From CAVAVT01 sp963592185 (GTDB taxonomy: Bacteria > Bacillota > Negativicutes > Selenomonadales > Selenomonadaceae): a DNA stretch of 9,237 nucleotides. The translations under genes were made by a program, and so were the position numbers. The notes under the pieces were generated by a model. It ran no database searches, was not told where the DNA came from, and saw nothing but the letters and a program-made list of their open reading frames with translations. The stretch covers positions 1 to 9,237 of the forward strand of contig CAVAVT010000060.1 of assembly GCA_963592185.1 (NCBI GenBank). Direction: 5' to 3'. Positions 1 through 5,867 of this stretch are shown one piece after another; position 1 is the stretch's first letter; each line of letters opens with the position of its first letter.

Positions 1-434
1 CTCAGACCGAGGAAGAGGTTGCTAAGGAACTTGGCGTGAACTACTACCGTATCACCGCTCGTGACCACATCTGGCCACAGCCTCAGTATATCGATCAGTT
101 CATCAGCTGGTACAAGACTCTGCCGCAGGATGCATGGCTCCATTTCCACTGCCAGGCTGGTGAAGGTCGTACCACAGCTTACATGGCAATGGTTGACATC
201 ATGAAGAACCCTGACCTTGACCTTAAGGAAATCTTGAAGCGCCAGTACCTCATTGGCGGCAACTATGTTGCATACAAGATTGCAAAGCCGAAGTCCCATG
301 AGTACAAGACTGACTTCTATGCTGACAAGGCCCGCATGGTTGAGTGGTTCCAGAAGTATGTACAGGCTAATAAGGCTAGCAACTACGCAACTCCTTGGTC
401 CAAGTGGATTAAGGAAAACGACGTTGTAAAATAA
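1..434 (+). CDS. phyA: PTP-like phytase (myo-inositol hexakisphosphate phosphatase), 3' part only
   Basis: The gene runs in from the left edge (reading frame from base 3) and stops at TAA 432-434, giving about the last 143 residues. It carries the cysteine-phosphatase P-loop HCQAGEGR followed by TT, with the nucleophile Cys codon at 150-152. Upstream is an RDHIWP stretch that fits the general-acid loop, with the candidate Asp codon at 63-65. The segments around LPQDAWLHFHC, RQYLIGG and YVQANKA, and the C-terminal TPWSKW, match what I recall of Selenomonas ruminantium PhyA (about 346 residues). Such enzymes are usually exported and remove phosphates stepwise from phytate. The signal peptide and N-terminal domain lie outside the window. 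GTG at 36 is internal, not the start. The gene ends before a terminator at 571-611, so it is probably transcribed separately from the regulator downstream. Family call is firm; exact substrate is inferred. Confidence 0.9.
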   Translation, partial: QTEEEVAKELGVNYYRITARDHIWPQPQYIDQFISWYKTLPQDAWLHFHCQAGEGRTTAYMAMVDIMKNPDLDLKEILKRQYLIGGNYVAYKIAKPKSHEYKTDFYADKARMVEWFQKYVQANKASNYATPWSKWIKENDVVK

Positions 435-454
435 GCTTTCTGTGATATGAAACA

Positions 455-487
455 GCTGGCCCATGATCTGGTACATCCTGGGCCGGC
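455..487 (+). other. GC-rich hairpin in the 3' UTR of the phytase gene
   Basis: GCTGGCCCA (455-463) pairs with TGGGCCGGC (479-487), nine base pairs including one G-U, around a 15-nt loop. It has no immediate U tract; the first short T run begins about 10 nt later. It may protect the mRNA 3' end or act as a weak terminator. The main terminator is at 571-611. Confidence 0.5.
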
Positions 488-570
488 AGATGGCTGGGAA
501 TTTTTCCAAGATTCTTCCCGAAAGCCTCCGTTTCAGATTCAAATATCCCAATAACCCCCAAGAGGAAAAT

Positions 571-611
571 AGGGAGATCATCTTATGATGGTCTCCCTGT
601 TTTCGTTTTTA
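571..611 (+). terminator. Rho-independent terminator downstream of the phytase gene
   Basis: AGGGAGATCATC (571-582) pairs with GATGGTCTCCCT (587-598) over 12 bp with one G-U pair and a four-base loop TTAT. A T-rich tail follows (GTTTTCGTTTTT). This should end transcription coming from the phytase gene before the AraC gene. Confidence 0.9.
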
Positions 612-696
612 AAATTAAAATGGTTTTATTCAGTGGAAAAATATGATGAATAAATAGTCAAAATATTATCTATGTTAGTGCAATTCTTATAAAATA

Positions 697-705
697 TGGT
701 ACAAT
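697..705 (+). promoter_or_regulatory. Extended -10 promoter for the AraC-family gene
   Basis: TGGTACAAT is a good extended -10 element (TGn plus TACAAT, five of six consensus bases). No convincing -35 is visible; TTAGTG at 675-680 is 19 bp upstream and weak, as is common for extended -10 promoters. A transcript start near 712 is predicted, 27 bases before the preferred ATG at 739. Confidence 0.55.
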
Positions 706-738
706 AGTGTCACATTGAAAAGTGGGAACGGTGATAAT

Positions 739-1668
739 ATGGCGCAATATCCTTATCTTGAAATGTACAGCCCGGATAATTCGGGGCTGTCTGTAGAACA
801 TTGGAATGATTCCTGGGCGGTGGATATGCATGCCCATGAATACTGCGAGCTAATGTTGATTAATCGTGGTTCCTGCCGACATGCCTTCAACGGTGTAGAA
901 ACGCTGCTTATCCCAGGGGATGCGGTGCTGATTCCTCCCAATGAAGCCCATGGATACGTCAACAGCGGCGAGATTTCCATGTATAACTGTCAGTTCGTGC
1001 CTGACAGGCTGGATGGGGCGGTGGTGGAATTGCTGAATGCGGATGGATTGCTGCGGCAGAGCGAGCAAAGCTCTGAGGCCGCTTTTTGGGAACATCAGGT
1101 GGCAGACAGGCAGGCCATGCATGAGCTTTCGCTGAAGGGGCAGTACTCCGTGCCGGAGTATGAACTTAATACAAGCAAGCAGGGGGTAATACATTTAAGC
1201 CCTAGAACCCTTGCCTTCATCGTGTCACTGATGGAACATGCCATGGCTGTAAGGCTGGAGCAGAACGGGCTGTTGTTCAAAAAATATGTGGAAATTATTA
1301 TGCTGGAGGTGCAGAAGGCACAGCACAGCCAGAACAGCAAGTACACGGAATACTCCGCTGGAAGCCAGAGGGTCATCGCTGCAGTGCTAAGCGATATAGA
1401 AAACAATCTGGCCGAGCCATTTGACATTGCCGAGGCCGCCCGACGCTATGCCTTCAGCCCGAATTACCTCCGGAAGCTCTTTAAGGACTTTACCGGAGTG
1501 ACTCCTATTCAGTACATTAACCGCCTCCGCATGGTCAGGGCCTGTGAAGCTCTGGAAAGCCGTTCCATGAATATTAAGGAAGCGGCGGAACATGTAGGGA
1601 TTTACGATTTGAATTACTTTTCTCGACTCTTTAAAAAGATAATTGGATGCTCTCCTAATAAAATATGA
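739..1668 (+). CDS. AraC-family transcriptional regulator with N-terminal cupin domain
   Basis: A 309-residue protein in the usual AraC/XylS size range. Residues about 15-100 form a cupin-like sensor domain with H31, H33 and E37 in the HAHEYCEL motif. The last 100 residues carry the double helix-turn-helix: the first around 229-250, ending in YLRKLFKDFTG, and the second around 279-300 with NYFSRLFKKIIG. The C terminus stops right after SPNKI, a few residues shorter than the usual SPxEYR ending, but the fold looks complete. I chose ATG 739, not TTG 715: the TTG sits almost on the predicted transcript start, and GGTGAT and GGGAA precede the ATG. Cupin AraC proteins usually activate carbohydrate genes when the inducer is bound, so it probably controls the operon starting at 2062 through sites in the spacer 1669-2061. 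That link is inferred from position. Confidence 0.9.
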   Translation: MAQYPYLEMYSPDNSGLSVEHWNDSWAVDMHAHEYCELMLINRGSCRHAFNGVETLLIPGDAVLIPPNEAHGYVNSGEISMYNCQFVPDRLDGAVVELLNADGLLRQSEQSSEAAFWEHQVADRQAMHELSLKGQYSVPEYELNTSKQGVIHLSPRTLAFIVSLMEHAMAVRLEQNGLLFKKYVEIIMLEVQKAQHSQNSKYTEYSAGSQRVIAAVLSDIENNLAEPFDIAEAARRYAFSPNYLRKLFKDFTGVTPIQYINRLRMVRACEALESRSMNIKEAAEHVGIYDLNYFSRLFKKIIGCSPNKI

Positions 1669-1709
1669 TAATAGTTATCCATCGGTCTGGAGTATTCACT
1701 GACAGCTTG

Positions 1710-1741
1710 TACCGCACGTTAAGCGTGCGGTATTTTTTTTT
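1710..1741 (+). terminator. Rho-independent terminator of the AraC-family gene
   Basis: TACCGCACG (1710-1718) pairs perfectly with CGTGCGGTA (1724-1732) around the loop TTAAG, followed by an unbroken run of nine T. This separates the regulator from the transporter operon. Confidence 0.95.
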
Positions 1742-1763
1742 GTCCTTGTTACCGGAGTTTATT

Positions 1764-1774
1764 GCACAAAATAA
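1764..1774 (-). promoter_or_regulatory. Putative operator half-site A (TTATTTTGTGC, minus strand)
   Basis: The plus strand reads GCACAAAATAA. Its complement TTATTTTGTGC is identical to the copy at 1906-1916. With the copy at 1788-1798 it makes an inverted pair separated by 13 bp. Likely bound by the adjacent AraC-family protein; inferred from repetition and location. Confidence 0.45.
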
Positions 1775-1786
1775 TGATTTGATTTT

Positions 1787-1800
1787 GTTATTTTATGCTA
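1787..1800 (+). promoter_or_regulatory. Putative operator half-site B (GTTATTTTATGCTA)
   Basis: Matches the copy at 1905-1918 in 13 of 14 bases and in the same orientation, 118 bp apart. That spacing allows DNA looping as in other AraC systems, but this is inference. Confidence 0.45.
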
Positions 1801-1855
1801 CGTTAATCCTTTTGCACCAATTTCAGTAAAATTATATATATTTTAGGTGGTAATA

Positions 1856-1866
1856 GGACAAAATAC
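1856..1866 (-). promoter_or_regulatory. Putative operator half-site C (degenerate copy, minus strand)
   Basis: The complement of GGACAAAATAC is GTATTTTGTCC, which matches TTATTTTGTGC at nine of 11 positions. It faces copy D across the ATTTAGGA/TCCTAAAT dyad. Confidence 0.35.
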
Positions 1867-1871
1867 CATTT

Positions 1872-1895
1872 ATTTAGGACGATTTAATCCTAAAT
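1872..1895. repeat. Inverted repeat ATTTAGGA/TCCTAAAT in the operon control region
   Basis: ATTTAGGA (1872-1879) and TCCTAAAT (1888-1895) form a perfect 8-bp dyad with an 8-bp spacer. It sits about 44 bp upstream of the predicted -35, between half-sites C and D, so it may be a separate operator. Confidence 0.45.
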
Positions 1896-1904
1896 GATAA
1901 AATC

Positions 1905-1918
1905 GTTATTTTGTGCTA
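1905..1918 (+). promoter_or_regulatory. Putative operator half-site D (GTTATTTTGTGCTA), promoter-proximal
   Basis: This is the copy nearest the operon. It ends 20 bp upstream of the predicted -35 at 1939, a typical place for an AraC-type activator to contact RNA polymerase. Sequence identity to copy A is 11 of 11. Confidence 0.45.
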
Positions 1919-1938
1919 AATAAAAGTTATACCATTCT

Positions 1939-1966
1939 TTAACAACTAATGCGATGGTGATATTCT
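1939..1966 (+). promoter_or_regulatory. Predicted promoter of the four-gene catabolic operon
   Basis: TTAACA (1939-1944, five of six) is followed by a 16-bp spacer and TATTCT (1961-1966), with TGA directly before the -10 making it an extended -10. Start predicted near 1973, leaving a leader of about 89 nt. The -10 is imperfect, which suits an activator-dependent promoter. Confidence 0.55.
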
Positions 1967-1980
1967 AAATACATCAAATA

Positions 1981-1994
1981 CAGAATCGATTCTG
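1981..1994. promoter_or_regulatory. Perfect 14-bp palindrome near the predicted start site
   Basis: CAGAATCGATTCTG is fully self-complementary and lies just downstream of the predicted transcription start (about 1973). A dyad here would suit a repressor operator, possibly for a second regulator encoded elsewhere. It is not a hairpin because it has no loop. Confidence 0.4.
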
Positions 1995-2061
1995 ACAATT
2001 CTAACGAATCCCTGGTATCCACGATGAAAGAAGGAGTAATAATAAAGAAAGAGGGAGTATT

Positions 2062-3447
2062 ATGTCAGACCAAAACAACGTCACACAGCTTGCTGGTGAT
2101 GTCAAAATCTCAATGAAAGAAAAAATTGCCTACGGGCTTGGTGACACCTCATGTAACATCGTTGTCGGCATGACAACAGGACTTCTCACATTCTTCTATA
2201 CCGACTATATCGGAGTTCCGGTGGCTATGGTCGGCATTATAATGCTGATTTCCAGATTCTTCGATGGCGGCTCGGATGTAATTATGGGCCTCATAGTTGA
2301 TAGGACAAAGTCCAAGTATGGCAAGGCACGTCCCTGGGTTCTATGGTCAAGCATACCATACGCTATAGGCTGTGTGCTGCTGTTCACTGTACCTCCGGGA
2401 AGTGACACGGTACGGGCAATATATATCTTCATTACCTATAACTTTATCCAGACAATATGCTACACCGCACTTAATCTTCCATATTCATCCCTGGCAGCAC
2501 TGATGACCCGCAATCAGTATGAAAGAGGCTCCATCAATGCAATCCGCATGGCGCTTTCCCCCTTTGGCCGAATCCTTGCAACAGCCTGCACCCTTCCCCT
2601 GGTAAAGCTTCTCGGCGATGACCAGCAGGCGTGGATTATGGCCGCTGCAATCTACGGTGTCATCGCACTTTCGCTGCTGCTGTTCTGTTTCTTCAACACC
2701 AAGGAGCGTGTTCAGCTGCAGACGGAACAGAAGGATACAAAGGTTCCCATTCTAAAAAGCCTCAAGGCGTTGTTCAAGAACAAATACTGGGCACTGGGCC
2801 TTCTTCTCTGGGCAATGCTTTCCATCTATATGACCCTTTCAGGAACTATCCTGGGCTACTACAGCAAATGGATTCTTGGTGACAGTCTGCTGACAAGTCC
2901 CCTGTACCTGGCAGAGCAGATACCCTGTATTGTTCTTACATTCTTCATTCCTTTGGCATTGAAAAAATACAGCAAGCGCACTTTGGCAATGACCGGCGCA
3001 ATCATCTGCATCGTAGGTCAGATTGGACTTTTCTTCAACAGCGGCAGCTTCACCTTCGCCATGATTTCTTCAATCTGCCGTGGTATTGGACAGGCTCCAT
3101 TGATGGGCGTGGTATTTTCCTTCATTGCTGATTCCGTTGAGTATGGCCAGTATAAGACACATCTCCGTCAGGAAGGTCTTATCTACTCCGCAGCATCCGT
3201 TGGCTCCAAGCTGGGCGGCGGCCTGATGAGCGCTGTATTCGGATGGATTCTTGCCTGGGCTGGTTATGACGGAATGCTTGCTGTACAGTCCGCTACCACC
3301 CTCCATACCATTAGCGCTGTATACATCTGGGGCCCCATTGTTATCTGGGGAGCCACCGCTGTTATCCTTTGGTTCCACCGCCTTGAAAAGGAGTATCCTG
3401 CAATCATGAAGGTTCTGGCAGAGCGTGAAGCTAAGGGCACACTTTAA
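2062..3447 (+). CDS. GPH/MelB-family cation:sugar (or polyol) symporter
   Basis: A 461-residue, very hydrophobic inner-membrane protein with about 12 predicted membrane helices, typical of the glycoside-pentoside-hexuronide:cation symporters within the major facilitator fold. Motif SRFFDGGSD (64-72) places R65, D68 and D72 with the same spacing as the cation-site R52, D55 and D59 of MelB. The loop DRTKSKYGKARPW (80-92) is the family signature. A second conserved block, ADSVEYGQ to GSKLGGGL, lies at about 356-388. The start has GAGGGAG four bases upstream, with a further AAGGAG at 2032-2037. It is the first gene of the operon and imports its substrate, using a Na+ or H+ gradient by family analogy. 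The substrate cannot be read from sequence; the neighbours suggest inositol or a glycoside. The usual inositol carrier IolT belongs to a different transporter family. Confidence 0.9.
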   Translation: MSDQNNVTQLAGDVKISMKEKIAYGLGDTSCNIVVGMTTGLLTFFYTDYIGVPVAMVGIIMLISRFFDGGSDVIMGLIVDRTKSKYGKARPWVLWSSIPYAIGCVLLFTVPPGSDTVRAIYIFITYNFIQTICYTALNLPYSSLAALMTRNQYERGSINAIRMALSPFGRILATACTLPLVKLLGDDQQAWIMAAAIYGVIALSLLLFCFFNTKERVQLQTEQKDTKVPILKSLKALFKNKYWALGLLLWAMLSIYMTLSGTILGYYSKWILGDSLLTSPLYLAEQIPCIVLTFFIPLALKKYSKRTLAMTGAIICIVGQIGLFFNSGSFTFAMISSICRGIGQAPLMGVVFSFIADSVEYGQYKTHLRQEGLIYSAASVGSKLGGGLMSAVFGWILAWAGYDGMLAVQSATTLHTISAVYIWGPIVIWGATAVILWFHRLEKEYPAIMKVLAEREAKGTL

Positions 3448-3457
3448 AAATGTTTGT

Positions 3458-3471
3458 ATCACAATTGTGAT
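3458..3471. repeat. Perfect palindrome between transporter and dehydrogenase genes
   Basis: ATCACAATTGTGAT is a perfect 14-bp palindrome placed 11 bp after the transporter stop and 43 bp before the dehydrogenase start. TTGTGA half-sites occur in several regulator boxes (CRP, Rex), but here they face outwards, so no known box is matched. It may be an internal operator. Confidence 0.35.
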
Positions 3472-3514
3472 TCCATAATTTATTAACACTGATATTAAAA
3501 AAGGAGTAATTGCT

Positions 3515-4672
3515 ATGATTTTCGGAGAAAAAAATGTAGATAAACCAATTCGCTGGGCTATGGTTGGCGGCGGAAAGGGCAGCCAGATAGGCTATATCCA
3601 TCGCTCGGCAGCACTGAGAGATTTCAATTTTGAGCTTGTGGCTGGGGCTTTCGATATCAACCCAGAGAGGGGCCGTGAATTTGGTGCAAACCTCCATGTC
3701 GCACCGGAGCGCTGCTACACCGACTACAAGACAATGTTTGAGGCAGAGGCAAAGCGTGAGGATGGCATTCAGGCTGTTTCCATTGCCACACCAAATTTCA
3801 CCCACTACGAGATTGCAAAGGCTGCATTAAAGGCTGGACTTCACGTTTACTGTGAAAAGCCCCTTTGCTTCACCAGCGAGCAGGCCAAGGAACTTGAGCA
3901 GCTTGTAAAGGAAAGCGGCAAGGTGATGTTCGTTTCCTACGGATACTCCGGCCATCAGATGATTGAACAGGCACGCCAGATGGTAGCCCGTGGGGACCTC
4001 GGCAAAATCCGTATCATCAACATGCAGTTTGCCCACGGCGGAAACAATGTAGCTGTTGAGAAAAAAGCTGAATCTCAGGCTTGGCGTGTTGACCCGAAAA
4101 AGGCTGGCCCGGCATTCTCCATGGGAGATGTTGGAACCCATATGTTGTATCTCACCGAGGCAATCTGCCCAGACCTCAATATTAAGCGCCTCATGTGTAC
4201 AAAGCAGTCCTTCGTTGAAGGCCGTACCCTTGAGGACAATGCAATGTCCATCATGGAGTATGACAATGGCGCAATTGGCTATATCTGGTCCAGCGGTGTC
4301 AACGCCGGAGAGCAGTTCGGATTCCGCATCCGCATAGTCGGCGAGAAGGCTTCCGTTGCCTGGGATGCAGAAAAGCCTAACTACCTTTCTTATGAAGTAC
4401 AGGGAGAGGCTCCAAAGATGCTGAGCCGCGGCAATGGCTATCTTTACCCCGAAGCCCTTGCTGACGACCGCATTGGCGGCGGACATCCCGAAGGTCTTTT
4501 CGAGGCCTGGAGCAACCTCTACACCCGTTTTGCCGAGGCCATCGACAAGACCGATAAGGGTGAAAAAATTGATTTCTGGTACCCGGACATTCACGCCGGC
4601 GTTCTGGGAGTGGAGTGGGTTGAGAAGTGCGTAGAATCCGCCGAGAAAGATTCCGCATGGATAGATTTCTAA
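3515..4672 (+). CDS. Gfo/Idh/MocA-family NAD(P)-dependent oxidoreductase (inositol- or sugar-dehydrogenase-like)
   Basis: A cytoplasmic 385-residue enzyme. The N-terminal Rossmann fold shows the dinucleotide loop MVGGGKGSQIG (16-26). The catalytic lysine motif is CEKP (113-116, K115). The C-terminal domain holds GDVGTH (204-209), so D205 and H209 complete the Lys-Asp-His set known from Bacillus inositol dehydrogenase. Such enzymes oxidise a ring hydroxyl of inositols, sugars or glycosides to a ketone. AAGGAG lies eight bases before the ATG. It follows the transporter by 67 bp and precedes two TIM-barrel genes, the usual partners of this family in keto-inositol and keto-sugar pathways. It belongs to the GGGxGSxIGxxHR subgroup commonly paired with such TIM-barrel proteins (from memory). 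Inositol is favoured by the phytase and the IolH-like neighbour, but the exact substrate and cofactor are not readable. Confidence 0.88.
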   Translation: MIFGEKNVDKPIRWAMVGGGKGSQIGYIHRSAALRDFNFELVAGAFDINPERGREFGANLHVAPERCYTDYKTMFEAEAKREDGIQAVSIATPNFTHYEIAKAALKAGLHVYCEKPLCFTSEQAKELEQLVKESGKVMFVSYGYSGHQMIEQARQMVARGDLGKIRIINMQFAHGGNNVAVEKKAESQAWRVDPKKAGPAFSMGDVGTHMLYLTEAICPDLNIKRLMCTKQSFVEGRTLEDNAMSIMEYDNGAIGYIWSSGVNAGEQFGFRIRIVGEKASVAWDAEKPNYLSYEVQGEAPKMLSRGNGYLYPEALADDRIGGGHPEGLFEAWSNLYTRFAEAIDKTDKGEKIDFWYPDIHAGVLGVEWVEKCVESAEKDSAWIDF

Positions 4673-4722
4673 ACCTGCTGCAGACCCTTTATATAGCGCA
4701 GCCCCTTTGAATTTTCCGTGGA

Positions 4723-4763
4723 GCGGCAGTGGGTCAGGAACCATTGCCGCATAAGCGGACCCC
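4723..4763 (+). other. Structured element in the 169-nt gap inside the operon
   Basis: GCGGCAGTGG (4723-4732) can pair with CCATTGCCGC (4741-4750), ten pairs with one G-U and an 8-nt loop. The right arm can instead take part in a second structure: CCGC/GCGG (4747-4750 with 4755-4758) enclosed by GGGTC/GACCC (4731-4735 with 4759-4763). The two folds exclude each other. No U tract follows, so it is not a standard terminator. It may be an mRNA processing or stability element, or a regulatory RNA. Confidence 0.45.
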
Positions 4764-4841
4764 CAGTAACTAGCCTCTATTTAATGATAGAAATTTACAA
4801 ACAGCCGATTTTAATTAAATTACAGAAAAGGAGAATTTATC

Positions 4842-5840
4842 ATGAGCATTGATCCTAAAGATTTTGATATGCCAGTGGCATCCTTTAACCCTAATCCTAT
4901 GAAGCTTGGTCTTTTCACCGATGGACTTCCGGATATGCCCTTTGAGCAGGTACTGGACGAAGCTGTAAAAATGGGAATTCAGGTTCTTGAAATCGCAACA
5001 GGCGGCTATTCCTGTGCACCACATCTTGACATGGAAAAGCTGCTGAAGGATGCTGGTGCACGCCGTGACTTCATGAATGCAATTGAAAGCCGTGGACTGG
5101 AGCTTTATGCACTGAACTGCTCCGCCAACGCCATTGGACCAGGCGAGCGCTGGGCAAGCCACGCACCGGATGTTATGAATACCTTCCGTCTGGCTGAGCT
5201 GCTTGGTGTAAAGCACATTGTTTCCCAGTCAGGGCTTCCGGCTGGCGCACCTGGGGATACTACCCTGAACTGGGTTACACACACCTTCCCACCAGAGATG
5301 CTGGACGTTCTTAAGTATCAGTGGGATGTGGCAATCAAGTTCTGGAGCGAGGCTGCAGACCTGGCAAAATCCTGCGGCGTTGAGACCATCGCCCTCGAGA
5401 ACCACCCAATGAACCTTGTTTACAACGTGCCTACAGTGTTGAAGCTCCGTGAGGCTGTTGGCGACATCATCGGACTGAATCTGGATCCGAGCCATGTGTT
5501 CTTCATGGGCGGAGATCCTCTCATGATGGCTAGAGAGCTTTGCAGGCAGAAAGCTGTTTACCACGTTCATGGCAAGGATTCCCGTATTAATCCGCACATC
5601 AAGGGCCTGGACTGCTACGAGCAGGGAACTTACAACGGCCCAGCTGTAAATCGTTCCTGGAACTATGTAGCTGTGGGCTATGGCCACGATGACCTCTGGT
5701 GGAAGACCTTCTTCGCAGCTTTGGCTGAGGGAGACTACCATGGTCCAGTATCCATCGAGGTAGAGGATCCTTTGATGCCGAACAACCTTGTGGCAATCCA
5801 GAAGTCCGCAGCATTCCTGCATGAAACTATGCTCAAGTAA
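4842..5840 (+). CDS. Metal-dependent TIM-barrel sugar (phosphate) isomerase/epimerase family protein
   Basis: A soluble 332-residue protein of the AP-endonuclease-2/xylose-isomerase-like TIM-barrel superfamily, the fold of IolE, IolI and ketose 3-epimerases. The barrel starts with MKLGLFT (20-26) after a short N-terminal extension. The expected metal ligands are visible: E186 in ALENHP, D215 in LDPSH, H241 or H243 in YHVHGKD, and E306 (or E308) in SIEVED. Shine-Dalgarno AAGGAG is eight bases upstream. It lies 169 bp after the dehydrogenase and 27 bp before the next TIM-barrel gene. It probably epimerises, isomerises or dehydrates the keto product of the dehydrogenase, in the cytoplasm with Mn or a similar metal. 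Family members with this pattern often sit beside Gfo/Idh/MocA enzymes. Whether it is an IolE-like dehydratase, an epimerase or an enzyme that cleaves keto-glycosides cannot be settled from sequence. Confidence 0.85.
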   Translation: MSIDPKDFDMPVASFNPNPMKLGLFTDGLPDMPFEQVLDEAVKMGIQVLEIATGGYSCAPHLDMEKLLKDAGARRDFMNAIESRGLELYALNCSANAIGPGERWASHAPDVMNTFRLAELLGVKHIVSQSGLPAGAPGDTTLNWVTHTFPPEMLDVLKYQWDVAIKFWSEAADLAKSCGVETIALENHPMNLVYNVPTVLKLREAVGDIIGLNLDPSHVFFMGGDPLMMARELCRQKAVYHVHGKDSRINPHIKGLDCYEQGTYNGPAVNRSWNYVAVGYGHDDLWWKTFFAALAEGDYHGPVSIEVEDPLMPNNLVAIQKSAAFLHETMLK

Positions 5841-5867
5841 TGTATTATCTTGAAGGGAGAAATTAAA

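Larger units (their letters stand above)
435..738. other. Intergenic region between phytase and AraC-family gene
   Basis: This 304-bp stretch has no credible gene. In order it holds a GC-rich hairpin (455-487), a U-tailed intrinsic terminator (571-611), an A/T-rich segment, and an extended -10 promoter (697-705) that serves the regulator. The stretch 612-696 is A/T-rich without a clear motif, apart from a CAAAATA run near 660 that loosely resembles the motif repeated upstream of the transporter. Confidence 0.7.
1669..2061. other. Long regulatory spacer upstream of the catabolic operon
   Basis: This 393-bp stretch has no gene. It holds the terminator of the AraC gene (1710-1741), four copies of a TTATTTTGTGC-like motif between 1764 and 1916, an ATTTAGGA/TCCTAAAT dyad (1872-1895), a predicted promoter (1939-1966), a perfect 14-bp palindrome (1981-1994) and a leader with two Shine-Dalgarno-like runs. 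Its A/T content is far higher than that of the flanking genes. Confidence 0.75.

Noticed and set aside
715..738. Longer AraC-family protein starting at TTG 715
   Set aside because: TTG lies at the predicted transcript start with no ribosome site; ATG 739 has GGGAA and GGTGAT upstream and begins at a sensible cupin N terminus.
1667..1679. GATAA-TAG-TTATC dyad at the end of the AraC gene
   Set aside because: Only 5-bp arms and overlaps a stop codon; likely chance in A/T-rich sequence beside a real terminator.
3827..4744. Long minus-strand reading frame (305 codons) opposite the dehydrogenase gene
   Set aside because: Its product resembles no family, and the plus frame has complete Gfo/Idh/MocA motifs. 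It is a shadow frame.
5850..5867. Longer IolH-like protein starting at TTG 5850
   Set aside because: The start would lie upstream of the AGGGAG ribosome site that correctly serves ATG 5868, and the extra residues are just the translated ribosome site.
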